Shown: positions 1 to 9,600, numbered from the stretch's first letter. The stretch: DNA of 64,000 nucleotides from Sphingomonas suaedae (GCF_007833215.1 NZ_CP042239.1:2108001-2172000); one strand, 5' to 3'. Translations and numbers: made by a program. Notes: generated by a model from the sequence alone, not told the origin.

Positions 1-645
1 GATGTGGAGGATCACCACGCCGGCGATGACGAACGGCAGCAGATAGTGGAGCGAGAAGAAGCGGTTGAGCGCGGCATTGTCCGGCGCGAAGCCGCCGAGC
101 AGCCAGACGCGGATCGTCTCGCCCACCACGGGGATCGCCGAGAAGAAGCCGGTGATGACCTGCGCGCCCCAGAAGCTCATCTGACCCCAGGGAAGGACAT
201 AGCCCATGAAGGCGGTGGCCATCATCAGCAGGAAGATGACCACACCGAGCAGCCACACCATCTCGCGCGGCGCCTTGTACGATCCGTACCACAGGCCGCG
301 GGCGATATGGACATAGACCACCAGCAGGAACAACGACGCGCCATTGGCGTGCGCGTAGCGGAAGAACCAGCCCGCATTCACGTCGCGCATGATATGCTCG
401 ACGCTGTCGAACGCGATGCCCGCATTGGCCGCATAGTGCATCGCCAGGACGATGCCGGTGACGATCTGGATCGCCAGGAACATGCCGGCGAGGACGCCGA
501 AGTTCCAGAAATAGTTGAGGTTGCGCGGAACCGGATAGCCCGAGCCCACCGCGTTATAGACGAAACGCGGAAGCGGGAGCCGGTCGTCCACCCACTTCAT
601 CAGCGGGTGTTTCGGTTCATACTGCTTTGCCCAGGGAAAGCTCAT
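1..645 (-). CDS. petB: Cytochrome b of the bc1 complex (C-terminal part outside window)
   Basis: Membrane subunit of ubiquinol-cytochrome c reductase, which carries the b hemes and the quinone sites. An open frame runs from an ATG at 645 off the window edge, giving 215 codons. The start reads [20 protein letters not shown] and is followed by typical cytochrome b features: a hydrophobic helix with a heme-ligand-type histidine (AMHYAAN), a second pair in a [15 protein letters not shown] segment, and the [12 protein letters not shown] quinone-site region. It lies 14 bp downstream of petA in the usual petA-petB order. Family assignment is firm; only the C-terminal half is missing because of the window boundary. 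Confidence 0.95.
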   Translation of the reverse strand, partial: MSFPWAKQYEPKHPLMKWVDDRLPLPRFVYNAVGSGYPVPRNLNYFWNFGVLAGMFLAIQIVTGIVLAMHYAANAGIAFDSVEHIMRDVNAGWFFRYAHANGASLFLLVVYVHIARGLWYGSYKAPREMVWLLGVVIFLLMMATAFMGYVLPWGQMSFWGAQVITGFFSAIPVVGETIRVWLLGGFAPDNAALNRFFSLHYLLPFVIAGVVILHI

Positions 646-659
646 TGCCAGTTCGCCCC

Positions 660-1232
660 TCAGCCGACCCGAATCACGGTGTCGGAAATGAATTCATATT
701 CGGGAACCGCGAGGTTCGTCGGCGCCGGGCCGGTGCGGATGCGGCCGGCCGTGTCATAGGCCGAGCCATGGCACGGGCAGAAATAGCCGCCGAACGGCCC
801 CTTATTCTCACCCTCGCCCGCGCCCAGCGGCACGCAGCCGAGATGGGTGCAGACGCCGAGCGTGACGAGCCAGTTCTCCTTGCCCTCCTTGGTCCGCTGC
901 GCGAGCGTCTGGGGATCGCGCAGTTCGCTGACCGGGACGGCGTTCGCCTCTCCGATCTCCTTGGTGGTCAGGTTGCGCACGAACAGCGGCTGTTTGCGGA
1001 AGCTGGCCTTGACCGACTGGCCGGGCTGGATCGCCGAAATATCGAGTTCGGTGGTCGAGAGCGCCAGCACGTCGGCCGACGGGCTCATCTGATTGATCAG
1101 CGGCAGCGCGACAACGCCCGCGCCAACCCCGGCGAACGCGACAGCGCCGATCGCGAAATAGTCGCGACGGCGGGGATCGGCGGGCGCATCGGCCGCGTCA
1201 CCCGGAGGAACTGCTTCATCAAGCGTTGCCAT
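660..1232 (-). CDS. petA: Ubiquinol-cytochrome c reductase Rieske iron-sulfur subunit
   Basis: A 190-aa Rieske protein that transfers electrons from ubiquinol to cytochrome c1. It has an N-terminal RRRDYF sequence followed by one membrane helix at about residues 26-46, resembling the uncleaved Tat-type anchor of Rieske proteins. The two cluster-binding motifs are present: CTHLGC at 128-133 and CPCHGS at 152-157, supplying two Cys and two His ligands plus the disulfide pair. Length is normal for the family. It is the first gene of petA-petB in the window; cytochrome c1 would be expected beyond petB. Confidence 0.97.
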   Translation of the reverse strand: MATLDEAVPPGDAADAPADPRRRDYFAIGAVAFAGVGAGVVALPLINQMSPSADVLALSTTELDISAIQPGQSVKASFRKQPLFVRNLTTKEIGEANAVPVSELRDPQTLAQRTKEGKENWLVTLGVCTHLGCVPLGAGEGENKGPFGGYFCPCHGSAYDTAGRIRTGPAPTNLAVPEYEFISDTVIRVG

Positions 1233-1451
1233 GCATCAGCCCTTGCACTTCAAAATCCGGCGCTTTTCGCGCCCTGTCCCGGATACGCCGCGGCGCGCAA
1301 ACGCCACGTCGAGCCCCCCGGTTGCCCCCGGTGGCTGGCGGGCCTGATAGACGCCACACGCCGCGTTTGCCAACCGCCTTTTTGACCCGCCAGTGACACG
1401 GCCGGCGACGCCGCTTGTTACGACCATGCCCCCTGCCCTATCGGGGCAGCC

Positions 1452-1901
1452 ATGCGGATAGCCCTGTTCGAACCCTGTATCGCCGGAAATGTCGGTGCCG
1501 TGCTGCGCGTGGGCGCCTGTTTCGACACGCCCGTGGACCTGATCGAACCGATGGGATTCGCCTGGGACGACAAGCGCGTCGCCCGCGCAGGGATGGACTA
1601 TATCGCGCATGTCCAGGTCACCCGGCATCCCGATTGGGACGCGTTCCTGAACCATGCGCGCGGCCGTATCGTGCTGTTCACGACCAAGGGCGCCGAACGG
1701 TTCGACATGGCCGAATTTCGCGCCGACGACATCCTGTTGTTCGGATCGGAGGATGCGGGCGTTCCCGATCACGTTCATGATCGCGCCGACCTGCGGCTGC
1801 GAATCCCGATGAAGGCGGGCACGCGATCCTTGAACCTGTCCGTTTCGGCGGGCATCGCGCTGTCCGAAGCGCTCCGGCAAACCAAAGGCTATCCGCAATG
1901 A
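1452..1901 (+). CDS. trmL: tRNA (cytidine(34)-2'-O)-methyltransferase TrmL
   Basis: A 149-aa single-domain SPOUT methyltransferase predicted to 2'-O-methylate the wobble base of tRNA-Leu isoacceptors. SPOUT motifs are clear: an N-terminal NVGAVLR-type segment at about 13-19, LFGSEDAGVP at 96-105, and IPM..TRSLNLSVS at 118-132, which form the knotted SAM site. Length matches E. coli TrmL (YibK). It is divergent from petA, and its TGA overlaps the hemF ATG by four bases, so the two are probably cotranscribed. Confidence 0.93.
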   Translation: MRIALFEPCIAGNVGAVLRVGACFDTPVDLIEPMGFAWDDKRVARAGMDYIAHVQVTRHPDWDAFLNHARGRIVLFTTKGAERFDMAEFRADDILLFGSEDAGVPDHVHDRADLRLRIPMKAGTRSLNLSVSAGIALSEALRQTKGYPQ

Positions 1902-2752
1902 CCGAACTCAATGCCCAGCAGCAGCGCGCCCGCGCCTGGTTCGAGGAACTGCGCGACGCGATCTGCGCCGAATTCGAGGCGATCGAGCGCGAGGCGGGGT
2001 CCGATGCGGCGTTCGACTATACCCCATGGGACCGTGCCGATCCGTCGGGCGCGCCGGGTGGCGGTGGCGTGCGCGGCGTCATGAAGGGGAAGGTGTTCGA
2101 GAAGGTGGGCGTCAACGTCTCCACCGTCGGGGGGACGTTCGAGGGCGAATTCGGCAAGACCATCCATGGCGCGGGCGAGGACCCGCGCTTCTTCGCCACG
2201 GGCATCAGCCTGGTCGCGCACATGGCCAATCCGCATGTCCCGGCGGTGCATATGAATACGCGCTTCCTGGTGACGACGAAGCGGTGGTTCGGCGGCGGCG
2301 CGGATCTCAATCCGCCGATTCCCTATGCGGAGGATAGCGCGGACTTCCATGCGCGGCTGAAGGCGGCGTGCGACGCGCACGATCCCGAGCATTATCCGCG
2401 CTTCAAGGCATGGGCGGACGATTATTTCTACATCCCCCACCGCAAGGTGCATCGCGGCGTCGGAGGGATTTTCTACGATCATCTCGACAGCGACATCGAG
2501 GCGGATTGGGAGGCGAACTTCGCCTTTACCCAGGATGTCGGACGCGCGTTCCTGGATATCTTCCCGACGATCGTTCGGCGGCGGATGGCGACTCCGTTCA
2601 GCGCGGCCGACACGGCGCAGATGCTCGAATGGCGCGGACGCTATGCCGAGTTCAACCTCGTCTATGACCGCGGCACGCTGTTCGGCCTCAAGACCGGCGG
2701 GAATATCGACGCGATCCTGATGAGCCTGCCGCCGCTGGCCACGTGGAGCTGA
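1898..2752 (+). CDS. hemF: Oxygen-dependent coproporphyrinogen III oxidase
   Basis: A 284-aa HemF that oxidatively decarboxylates coproporphyrinogen III to protoporphyrinogen IX in aerobic heme synthesis. Family hallmarks are visible: NPHVPAVHMNTRF near residues 110-122, the FYIPHRKVHRGVGG block near 177-190, and the C-terminal EFNLVYDRGTLFGLKTGG block near 251. The start is the ATG overlapping the trmL stop (ATGA). Followed one base later by a GNAT gene on the same strand. Length is typical of HemF. Confidence 0.97.
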   Translation: MTELNAQQQRARAWFEELRDAICAEFEAIEREAGSDAAFDYTPWDRADPSGAPGGGGVRGVMKGKVFEKVGVNVSTVGGTFEGEFGKTIHGAGEDPRFFATGISLVAHMANPHVPAVHMNTRFLVTTKRWFGGGADLNPPIPYAEDSADFHARLKAACDAHDPEHYPRFKAWADDYFYIPHRKVHRGVGGIFYDHLDSDIEADWEANFAFTQDVGRAFLDIFPTIVRRRMATPFSAADTAQMLEWRGRYAEFNLVYDRGTLFGLKTGGNIDAILMSLPPLATWS

Positions 2753-2753
2753 A

Positions 2754-3353
2754 ATGGGTCTCATTCCCGTAAAGCCGGGCGAGATCGCGACGATCGTTAC
2801 CAGCCTGGAGATGCGCGAGCGGCCAAAGCCGCGACCGATGCCCGATTCGCCGCTGCGGCTGGTGCGGTGGGAGGCGCCGGCGCCCGCCAAGTACCGCGCG
2901 CTGTTCGAGCGCGTGGGCGCGCCGTGGCTGTGGTTTTCGCGGCTGGTGATGGAGGAGGCGCGGCTGGTGTCGATCATCCATGACCCGGCGGTGGAGATTT
3001 ATGCGGTCGCCGATCCGCGGGGAATCGAGGTCGGGCTGCTCGAACTCGATCTTCGCGAGGCCGGGCAATGCGCGCTTTCCTATTTCGGGCTTGTCCCCGA
3101 ACTGACCGGACAGGGTCATGGCCGCTGGCTGATGGCGCAAGCACTGACGCGCGCGTGGCGCAAGGATGTGCGCCGGGTGTGGGTGCACACCTGCACGCTC
3201 GACCATCCCAAGGCACTGGGCTTTTACCGCGCCTCAGGGCTGGTGCCCTACACCCGCGCGATCGAAACCTTTCCCGACCCCCGCATCACCGGCCATCTCC
3301 CGCGCACGGCGGCCCCTCACATCCCGTTGATCGAGCCGCCCAGCCGCCGATAG
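2754..3353 (+). CDS. GNAT family N-acetyltransferase
   Basis: A 199-aa protein with a single GNAT fold. The acetyl-CoA-binding motif A is seen around residues 108-127 (YFGLVPELTGQGHGRWLM), followed by a motif B-like HPKALGFYRASGL. The substrate cannot be predicted. The start ATG lies one base after the hemF stop, suggesting translational coupling in a trmL-hemF-GNAT operon. The last 37 bp overlap, tail to tail, the end of the convergent membrane protein gene. Small Gcn5-like proteins often sit beside hemF in sphingomonads, but that is recollection, not something tested here. Confidence 0.85.
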   Translation: MGLIPVKPGEIATIVTSLEMRERPKPRPMPDSPLRLVRWEAPAPAKYRALFERVGAPWLWFSRLVMEEARLVSIIHDPAVEIYAVADPRGIEVGLLELDLREAGQCALSYFGLVPELTGQGHGRWLMAQALTRAWRKDVRRVWVHTCTLDHPKALGFYRASGLVPYTRAIETFPDPRITGHLPRTAAPHIPLIEPPSRR

Positions 3354-4051
3354 AGGGCGATGCGGACGAGGGCGAAGAAGACCCAGGCGGCAGTGATTGC
3401 AAGAGCGAGCGGCGCAAGAAGCAGCGCTCCGGCGAGCTGCGACGAACCGGTTATCGGCGCCAGCAGCCCGATCGCGAGCGCGATCGACAAAAGCGCTGCA
3501 CCGATGAACAGCATGAGCCCGGCCATGAAGAGTCCGATCTTCCAGCCATTCTTCTCGCTCAACGCGAAGCCCCGCGCGATCGCGCTCCACGCGCCCTGTT
3601 CGGGCTCGGCGGCATAGGCGATCGTCATCAGGCAGGTGCGGCCGAACACATAGATGGCCGGGACCACGAAAAAATAGGCGCCAAGCTGAACGAGCGCATT
3701 CACCATCACGCCGATCAGGAAATAGGGAACGAGGCGCAAAAGCGTTGCCGAAAGCAGGGCTCCGACCGTCTCTCCGCGTCGCAGATAGAGGTTGAGGATG
3801 GCGAGGCTGCCAAATTCCGACAGCACGATGATGAGGGCCATCCAGGCGAGATTGGCCGCGAAAAAGCCGTTGAGCGCGCCCCGAACCTGCTCGCGATCGC
3901 CACCCTCGGGAAGCTGAATGCCGCTCGCGAGGAACAGGAAGCCAAGCACCGGCACGAACAGAAAGAGCCCCGCGATCCGCAGCAGCAGATCGCGGTCGGT
4001 GCGCCAGAGGGTCGCGGCGTCGGCCAGCGCGCCGCCGAGCGATAATTTCAT
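3317..4051 (-). CDS. Multipass membrane protein, paralog of upstream neighbour
   Basis: A 244-aa hydrophobic protein with about six membrane segments, resembling the membrane domain found on some glycerophosphodiester phosphodiesterases (uncharacterised). It carries an IARGFALSEKNGWKI segment that parallels [15 protein letters not shown] in the gene immediately upstream, so the two look like diverged duplicates. Its ATG overlaps the stop of that gene by four bases, so they are translationally coupled. No catalytic residues are evident; a role in the envelope is inference from hydrophobicity only. Confidence 0.72.
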   Translation of the reverse strand: MKLSLGGALADAATLWRTDRDLLLRIAGLFLFVPVLGFLFLASGIQLPEGGDREQVRGALNGFFAANLAWMALIIVLSEFGSLAILNLYLRRGETVGALLSATLLRLVPYFLIGVMVNALVQLGAYFFVVPAIYVFGRTCLMTIAYAAEPEQGAWSAIARGFALSEKNGWKIGLFMAGLMLFIGAALLSIALAIGLLAPITGSSQLAGALLLAPLALAITAAWVFFALVRIALYRRLGGSINGM

Positions 4052-4872
4052 TGCGCGGCGGACGCCTCTTTGCGGGCGAGCAGCGCGACATAGAGTTTCG
4101 CGGCAAAGGCGGCGCCGAGCACGGTGAACCCCGTCGATACCGCGCCGCCGACGATGGTCGTGAGCACGGTGGCGAGCGACAGCCCGTCCTCACCCCGCCC
4201 GGCGACCAGGAACATGACCGCGCCAAAGGCGGTGGTGGCGGCGAGGTTCGCGACGATCGAGACGATCGCATAGAGCAGGATCACACCGACGATCTTGAGC
4301 GCCACGCCGCGGGTGAGTGCCCAGGAGCGGGCAATTGCGCGCAGAACGAGTCGGTCGCCGACGATGACGGGCAGAATCACCGAAAGCCGCGCCGCGAGCC
4401 ACAGGATCACCGGCAGGAGCAGGAACAGATAGAGGATGATCCACAGCGTGGCGGTGGCCGGGATTTCCGGCATCGTCCCCGATTCGATGCCGGTCAGCGC
4501 GACCCCGGTTGCCGCCAGGATCACCGCGATCGGGATCAGCAGCACGATCGTCGCCCCCATCAGGACGATCATCACCAGAAGCGCGGCCGGAAAGCGGCGC
4601 GTCGCAAGCCCGCTCGCCTGACGACCAAGCGCGGGATCGATCGCCAGCGCGGTGATCGCCAACTGTCCCCAGAAGGTGACGAGCGCGAGCACGAACACGC
4701 CAAGACCCAGCAGCATCGACGTGCCCGGCTCGGCGGTCCGCTGCAACTCGCTGAGATTGGCGCTGACCGTGGCGGGCACGAAGATGGCGAGCAAGGCGAG
4801 CGGCAGGATGGTGCCGAGATTGTCGCTCAGAAACTCCGCAGTGCGGTCCCAGACAGTGCCCATGCTCGTCAT
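4048..4872 (-). CDS. Multipass membrane protein (GPDPase membrane-domain-like)
   Basis: A 274-aa integral membrane protein with roughly six hydrophobic segments and a conserved-looking RSWALTRG loop near residue 190, as in membrane domains of the glycerophosphoryl diester phosphodiesterase type. I chose the ATG at 4872 because a purine-rich GAAGGGGAAGA lies just before it; a longer frame exists but would run into lipB. It forms a two-gene unit with its paralog downstream. Divergent from lipB with a short shared promoter region. Function unknown. Confidence 0.72.
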   Translation of the reverse strand: MTSMGTVWDRTAEFLSDNLGTILPLALLAIFVPATVSANLSELQRTAEPGTSMLLGLGVFVLALVTFWGQLAITALAIDPALGRQASGLATRRFPAALLVMIVLMGATIVLLIPIAVILAATGVALTGIESGTMPEIPATATLWIILYLFLLLPVILWLAARLSVILPVIVGDRLVLRAIARSWALTRGVALKIVGVILLYAIVSIVANLAATTAFGAVMFLVAGRGEDGLSLATVLTTIVGGAVSTGFTVLGAAFAAKLYVALLARKEASAAQ

Positions 4873-4966
4873 GATCGTCTTCCCCTTCTCGCGGCGCTGG
4901 TTAGCCGATCCGGAGCCGGTGCGCCACATGCTTGCGCTCGCGCTTCGGGCATCGCATCTGGCAGCG

Positions 4967-5641
4967 ATGAAACTGGTCGATGGCATCGAATGGCGGGTGG
5001 CGGAAGGGCGCGTTCCCTATCCGCAGGCGCTGGCGGAGATGGAGGCGCGCGTCGCCGCGATCCAGGCGGGCACGGCGCGCGAGCAGATCTGGCTGCTCGA
5101 ACATCCGCCGGTCTATACCGCCGGGACCAGCGCCGACCCGGCCGAACTGATCGACCCGCGTTTCCCGGTCTTCGCGACTGGGCGCGGCGGACGCTACACC
5201 TATCACGGGCCGGGCCAGCGCATCGGCTATGCGATGCTGGACCTGTCGAAGCGGAACAAGGATGTGCGCTGCTACGTCCATGCTCTGGAAGGCTGGGTGA
5301 TCGATGCGCTGGGACAGTTCGGCATCCACGCCTTTCGCGCCGAGGGACGGATCGGCATCTGGACGCGCGACGGCGGCAGCGAGGCGAAGATCGGCGCGAT
5401 CGGCGTGCGCGTGCGGCGATGGGTGACGATGCACGGCTTTGCGGTGAACCTCGATCCGAACCTCTCCGATTTCGGCGGAATCGTGCCGTGCGGCCTCCCA
5501 GAATTCCCCGTCACCAGCGCGGCAGCGCTCGGAAAAACCATTTCGCCTGAAACCTTTGACGCCGCACTTGCGTTTGCGCTCCCGGCCTTTCTTCGGTCGG
5601 TGGGCGGCGCGTGTTCGACGGCGTCAAATGCCGGGGCTTGA
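4967..5641 (+). CDS. lipB: Octanoyl-[acyl-carrier-protein]:protein N-octanoyltransferase LipB
   Basis: About 224 aa. Transfers octanoyl groups from acyl-ACP to lipoyl domains, the first step of endogenous lipoate synthesis. The signature [13 protein letters not shown] lies near residue 70-82, the catalytic Cys in VPCGLPE near 174, and the catalytic Lys in AKIGAIGV near 140. The N-terminus is uncertain: ATG 4967 gives a start ([11 protein letters not shown]) that fits the family, while in-frame ATG 4928 or GTG 4919 would add 13-16 residues. Monocistronic, divergent from the membrane protein pair. Confidence 0.95.
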   Translation: MKLVDGIEWRVAEGRVPYPQALAEMEARVAAIQAGTAREQIWLLEHPPVYTAGTSADPAELIDPRFPVFATGRGGRYTYHGPGQRIGYAMLDLSKRNKDVRCYVHALEGWVIDALGQFGIHAFRAEGRIGIWTRDGGSEAKIGAIGVRVRRWVTMHGFAVNLDPNLSDFGGIVPCGLPEFPVTSAAALGKTISPETFDAALAFALPAFLRSVGGACSTASNAGA

Positions 5642-5731
5642 GGGGACGGCCCGAAGCGTTTAATGTCTATCGCGGATCGGGGATTAAGCGGCTGACCGCT
5701 GCCCCCGCCAACATCTAGGGAGCCTATATCT

Positions 5732-5980
5732 ATGCGCGCACTTCTCACCAAGGCTGTTGCCGGTTCGATGATCGCCAGCGCCGCGCTGCTCGTTTCGGCA
5801 TGCGGCGAGACCACTGAGACCACCACCGACAATACGACGGTCATGGACGTGAACGCGACCGACCCGGTTCTTGACGGCACCACCACCGACAACATGACCA
5901 TGGTCGATGGCGCCACCGGCAACGACATGGGCATGGCCGGCGACATGATGGCCAACGACACCATGGGCAACGGCATGTAA
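5732..5980 (+). CDS. Small Asp/Met/Asn-rich lipoprotein
   Basis: An 82-aa secreted protein. Residues 1-24 form a lipoprotein signal with a lipobox-like LVSAC, so Cys at about 24 would be the acylated residue. The mature part is acidic and low in complexity, made of Thr, Asp, Asn, Gly and Met (for example TTTDN repeats and a C-terminal run with seven Met). No known domain. Preceded by a GGGAG ribosome-binding site and followed by a GC-rich terminator hairpin, so it is a single-gene transcript. Possibly a metal-binding or surface-exposed peptide; that is a guess. Confidence 0.78.
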   Translation: MRALLTKAVAGSMIASAALLVSACGETTETTTDNTTVMDVNATDPVLDGTTTDNMTMVDGATGNDMGMAGDMMANDTMGNGM

Positions 5981-6007
5981 GTTCGCGCAAGCGGATTTAT
6001 CGAAATC

Positions 6008-6037
6008 GGGGCCGTCCGGGCGACCGGGCGGCCCTTT
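6008..6037 (+). terminator. Intrinsic terminator after the small lipoprotein gene
   Basis: A GC-rich hairpin (GGGCCGTCCGG with CCGGGCGGCCC, loop about 4 nt) ending in CCCTTTCG, 28 bp after the lipoprotein stop. The T run is short, as is usual in this GC-rich genome. Confidence 0.6.
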
Positions 6038-6183
6038 CGATTCCGGGCGATGCGGGGTGCCTGTACCAAGGCGGGGCGCGGACCCTTACGCAGTCGCAAC
6101 GGAACGGCATCAAAAAGCGCTTGGGCGGGCGGTCAAAACTCCGTAACCCAACCGCCACGGTGCTGCATTCAAGAGGGTTGGGA

Positions 6184-6852
6184 ATGCCTGTTTCGCGTCT
6201 GATTTCAATGGCCGCAGTCGGAGCGGCGCTGTTCGCGGCGGCCCCGGCAAGCGCACAATTCTATTTCAAGGGTCCAGATATCAGCGGTCCACGCGCCACC
6301 GGGGCGGAACCCGGGCTGCTGGCGCAGCCGCTGCCGGGCGCCACCCCGGGCGAACTGCGCGCAGCGATGGTATGGAATCTGCGTGCGGCGTTGAACGTTG
6401 CGGCGCTGCAATGCCAGTTCGCGCCGACGCTTCTGACGCTGCCCAATTACAATACGATCCTGCGGGACCACCGTGTCGAACTCGCCGATTCCTATACCGT
6501 GCTGAGCAAATATTTCACGCGGACGCACAAGACGGTGAAAGCGGCGCAGACCGCGCTCGACCAATATGGCACGCGCGTCTATTCCAGCTTTTCGGCGGTC
6601 CATGCCCAGCTGACTTTCTGTGCCGCAGCAGACGACGTCGCGCAGGAGGCGGTGTTCACTCCGCGGGGGCAGTTCGGCGATCTCGCCGCCGAGCGGATGG
6701 GCGAAATCCGCAACAGTCTGACGCGCTGGGGCGAACAGCAATTTCCCGCCACCTATTATCTCTACATCCCGTACAGCTATCCGAACTTCGCGGACGAGAA
6801 ATGCTGGCGCAAGGACGTCTATTCGCCGCAGCGCTGCACCAAGAAGCGCTAG
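6184..6852 (+). CDS. Secreted protein of unknown function
   Basis: A 222-aa protein with a clear Sec signal peptide (MPVSRLISMAAVGAALFAAA...ASA, cleavage near residue 24-26). The mature protein starts QFYFKGPDI, contains several Cys (CQFAPTLL, FCAAADD, KCWRKDVYS, RCTKKR) that could form disulfides, and has no domain I recognise. I chose ATG 6184 because the signal peptide starts there; an upstream in-frame start at 6121 is unlikely. It ends 3 bp before the convergent queE gene. Confidence 0.75.
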   Translation: MPVSRLISMAAVGAALFAAAPASAQFYFKGPDISGPRATGAEPGLLAQPLPGATPGELRAAMVWNLRAALNVAALQCQFAPTLLTLPNYNTILRDHRVELADSYTVLSKYFTRTHKTVKAAQTALDQYGTRVYSSFSAVHAQLTFCAAADDVAQEAVFTPRGQFGDLAAERMGEIRNSLTRWGEQQFPATYYLYIPYSYPNFADEKCWRKDVYSPQRCTKKR

Positions 6853-6855
6853 GGT

Positions 6856-7488
6856 CTAACGCAGCCCCAGCGTCTTGTGCGCCTGGAGCGTCAGGCGCCA
6901 GCGGGGGCGTGACAGGGCGAAATCGACCGCGGCCTGGACGTTGGCGGCGGCATTCGCATCGTCCATCGGCTGGACCAGAAAATGGGCGAAGTCCCAGCGC
7001 TCCAGTTCGGCGATATCGGTTCCGGCCTGGGGCCAGACCAGCTTGAGTTCGTCGCCGCGCTGCTGAACGACAATGCTTCCCGCCTTTGGGCTGACGCAGA
7101 CCCAGTCGATGCCGGGATGGGCTGGCAAGGTGCCGTTGCTTTCGATCGCGATGCGGAAATCGCGTGCGTGCAGGGCATCGACCAGCGCGTCGTCGACCTG
7201 AAGCATCGGCTCGCCTCCGGTCAGCACGACGAAACGGCGTTCCGTCCCCCCGCCCCAATGGCCCAGCACCGCGCTTGCCAGCGCGTCGGCATCGGCGAAC
7301 TTGCCGCCGCCCGCGCCATCGGTCCCGACGAATTCGGTGTCGCAGAATTGGCAGACCGCCGTGGCGCGATCCTGTTCACGCCCCGACCACAGATTGCACC
7401 CGGCGAAGCGGACGAACACCGCGCGCGCGCCCGCATTCACCCCCTCCCCCTGAAGGGTCAGGAACATCTCCTTGACCGCATAGCTCAT
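6856..7488 (-). CDS. queE: 7-carboxy-7-deazaguanine synthase QueE (radical SAM)
   Basis: A 210-aa radical SAM enzyme that contracts 6-carboxytetrahydropterin to 7-carboxy-7-deazaguanine in queuosine precursor synthesis. The cluster-binding cysteines are C31, C46 and C49, a CX14CX2C arrangement instead of the classical CX3CX2C; this variant is known from the Burkholderia QueE class. TLQGEG (11-16) and GGEP (SAM-binding) are also seen. The start is the ATG at 7488, ten bases after the queC stop, so queC-queE form one unit. Confidence 0.95.
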   Translation of the reverse strand: MSYAVKEMFLTLQGEGVNAGARAVFVRFAGCNLWSGREQDRATAVCQFCDTEFVGTDGAGGGKFADADALASAVLGHWGGGTERRFVVLTGGEPMLQVDDALVDALHARDFRIAIESNGTLPAHPGIDWVCVSPKAGSIVVQQRGDELKLVWPQAGTDIAELERWDFAHFLVQPMDDANAAANVQAAVDFALSRPRWRLTLQAHKTLGLR

Positions 7489-7498
7489 CGGCACTGCC

Positions 7499-8188
7499 TC
7501 AGGCGGGGACCGCATAACGCGTGGGATCGGGAATGCCGGCTTCCTCGAACCCCTTGGCACGCAGGCGGCAGCTGTCGCACAGCCCGCAATGCACCCCGCC
7601 CGGCGCGGGATCATAGCAGGACCAGCTGAGCCCCAGATCGAGGCCCAGTTCGGTCCCCTTGCGGACGATATCGGCCTTGCTCATCGTCAGCAGCGGCGCC
7701 CGAATACGGAACGGCTCGCCCTCGACCCCGGCCTTGGTCGCGAGTTCGGCCAGCTTCTCGAACCCAGCGATGAATTCGGGGCGGCAATCGGGATAGCCTG
7801 AATAATCGAGCGCGTTGACGCCGATATAGAGGTCACGCGCGCCCATCGCCTCGGCCCAGCCGAGCGCGAGACTGAGGAAGATGGTGTTGCGCGCGGGCAC
7901 ATAGGTGACCGGAATATCCTCGCCGACGCCATCCTTGGGCACCGCGATGTCGGCGGTCAGCGCCGACCCCCCGAACAACGACAGATCGAGCGGGAGCACG
8001 ACATGCCGCTCGGCGCCCAGCACGGTCGCGATCCGGCGCGCGGCCGCCAGTTCGACCTGGTGGCGCTGATTATAATCGATCGACAGGGCCAGGATGCGAT
8101 GACCGTCCGCACGCGCACAGGCTGCGGAAACGAAGGAGTCGAGCCCGCCCGAAATCAGGCAGACGGCATGGCTGGAACGATCGGTCAT
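7499..8188 (-). CDS. queC: 7-cyano-7-deazaguanine synthase QueC
   Basis: A 229-aa ATP-dependent enzyme converting 7-carboxy-7-deazaguanine to preQ0. The N-terminal P-loop SGGLDS lies at 13-18; the C-terminal zinc site is formed by four Cys in SCYDP...CGLCDSC (about 190-204). ATG 8188 gives the expected [15 protein letters not shown] start; a farther in-frame start at 8224 is less likely. Located directly upstream of queE. No queD is in the window. Confidence 0.96.
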   Translation of the reverse strand: MTDRSSHAVCLISGGLDSFVSAACARADGHRILALSIDYNQRHQVELAAARRIATVLGAERHVVLPLDLSLFGGSALTADIAVPKDGVGEDIPVTYVPARNTIFLSLALGWAEAMGARDLYIGVNALDYSGYPDCRPEFIAGFEKLAELATKAGVEGEPFRIRAPLLTMSKADIVRKGTELGLDLGLSWSCYDPAPGGVHCGLCDSCRLRAKGFEEAGIPDPTRYAVPA

Positions 8189-8230
8189 CGCGCGATCGCT
8201 AGCCCTTTTGCCGCAATGCGGCAAGAAAGG

Positions 8231-8635
8231 TCAGCGGGTGCAGCTGCCCGTCCGGCGCCCTTCATATTCATAGGTGAAGGGCAGGCCCCGGCTGATCCCC
8301 TGCGTCTCCAGCCGGATCAGGCGCGGCGTTTCGACCGTGATGCGGGTGTCGCCCTTGCCGATTCCGGGACAATCATAGGTGATGCGGCCACCATTTGCGC
8401 CATTTTCGACGACGAAACGGGTGCAACTCGCACCGCGATGTTCAAGCGTTAGCAGCATCTGGGGATCGGTCACGCAGATCGCACGCGTAGATCCATCGGG
8501 CGCGCGCAGCGTCCACTCGCCACGCTCGATCCCGGCGAGCGCGGTCAGGCCGTTGCCCTGCCCGGCCGCGGCATAGCCGGTGACCATGGCGGCGATCAGC
8601 GCCCCGGAGGCGAACAAGGTGCGAAATATGTTCAT
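8231..8635 (-). CDS. DUF3617-like periplasmic protein
   Basis: A 134-aa protein with a signal peptide (cleavage after about residue 24, AAA-G). The body has a GEWTLRAPDGSTRAICV opening, a GASCTRFVVEN segment and a DCPG motif, a Cys-paired layout like DUF3617 proteins common in sphingomonads. Function unknown. It lies between hslO and queC on the same strand, 50 bp after the hslO stop, and could belong to either transcript. Confidence 0.7.
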   Translation of the reverse strand: MNIFRTLFASGALIAAMVTGYAAAGQGNGLTALAGIERGEWTLRAPDGSTRAICVTDPQMLLTLEHRGASCTRFVVENGANGGRITYDCPGIGKGDTRITVETPRLIRLETQGISRGLPFTYEYEGRRTGSCTR

Positions 8636-8685
8636 TTCATCGCTGTCCTAGCACGATTCGCCTGTCGCTTCCCTGACAAAACCAG

Positions 8686-9588
8686 TCAGGAAAGCGCTTC
8701 GAGCGCGATCGGGAATTTCTTCGCGCAAAATGCGCAATCGACGGTGATGACCCCATCCTCCGCCATCTCGACGCGATCCTCAGCGGTGAATTTTGCCAGA
8801 ACGGAGCCGATATAGTCCGGGTCGCAGCGACATCCGCGCACCAGATCGACGCCGCCCAGCAGGCGCACCTCCTCCTCATGAAACAGGCGCCAGGCGAGCG
8901 TTTCGAGCGGGATGGCGGGATCGGCGAGTTCATCGGCTCCCAGCGTCGCGCCCAGCGCCTCGACATGTTCCCATTCGGGATGCGATTCGCGCGCGTGCAG
9001 CCGTTCGCCGCCCTCCTCTCCCTCGGGAAGATGCTGGAGGAACAGGCCGCCACCGATGCAGTTGCCCGCCGCGTCATGGCCGACACCCAGCCGGATCAGC
9101 GTGGGGATCTGTTCTGACTGGTCGAAATACGCCTCGGCAGCGTCCGCCAGCGATCCACCGTCGAGCGGGACGATGCCCTGATAGCGCTCGCCCGTCGTCG
9201 CCTGATCGAAGGTGACCGCCAGATAGCCCTGGTTGAACAGCGCGTAGAGCGAGGGGCTCGCGCCCAGTTCGACCAGCCGGTCGGCGTCGAACTGGACATA
9301 GCCGCGCAGCTCGCCCGCCTTGTAATCGCAGACCATCAGGCTGACGATGCCGCCCTGCGCCTGTGCCTGGAGCGTCAGCTGCCCCCCGGCATCCTTGAGC
9401 ATCGAGCCGAGCAACGCGGTCAGCGTCAGCGCTTCTGCCAGCAGCCGCTCGATCGGCGGGGGATAGGCGTGCGCGGCGAGAATCTCGCCCAGCACCGGGC
9501 CAAGCCGCGCCAGCCGACCGCGCGCATGGCGGCCGGGGATGGTGAAGTTGATCGTGCGGTCGAGGTCGGTGGTCGGCGTCGCGTTCAT
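8686..9588 (-). CDS. hslO: Redox-regulated holdase chaperone Hsp33
   Basis: A 300-aa Hsp33. Under oxidative stress its zinc-binding cysteines form disulfides and the protein becomes an active holdase. The C-terminal zinc centre is present: CRC near residue 254 and CAFC near 286, matching CXC and CXXC. The start ATG at 9588 gives MNATPTTDLDRTINF. Upstream on the same strand lie a palindromic repeat and then argF, so hslO may be read from the argD-argF transcript. Confidence 0.95.
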   Translation of the reverse strand: MNATPTTDLDRTINFTIPGRHARGRLARLGPVLGEILAAHAYPPPIERLLAEALTLTALLGSMLKDAGGQLTLQAQAQGGIVSLMVCDYKAGELRGYVQFDADRLVELGASPSLYALFNQGYLAVTFDQATTGERYQGIVPLDGGSLADAAEAYFDQSEQIPTLIRLGVGHDAAGNCIGGGLFLQHLPEGEEGGERLHARESHPEWEHVEALGATLGADELADPAIPLETLAWRLFHEEEVRLLGGVDLVRGCRCDPDYIGSVLAKFTAEDRVEMAEDGVITVDCAFCAKKFPIALEALS

Positions 9589-9600
9589 CTCATGTCCTTC

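Noticed and set aside
8208..8224. Hairpin TTGCCGC-AAT-GCGGCAA between queC and the DUF3617-like gene
   Set aside because: A perfect 7-bp stem, but no T run on either side. It could be an operator or chance, so it is not called a terminator.
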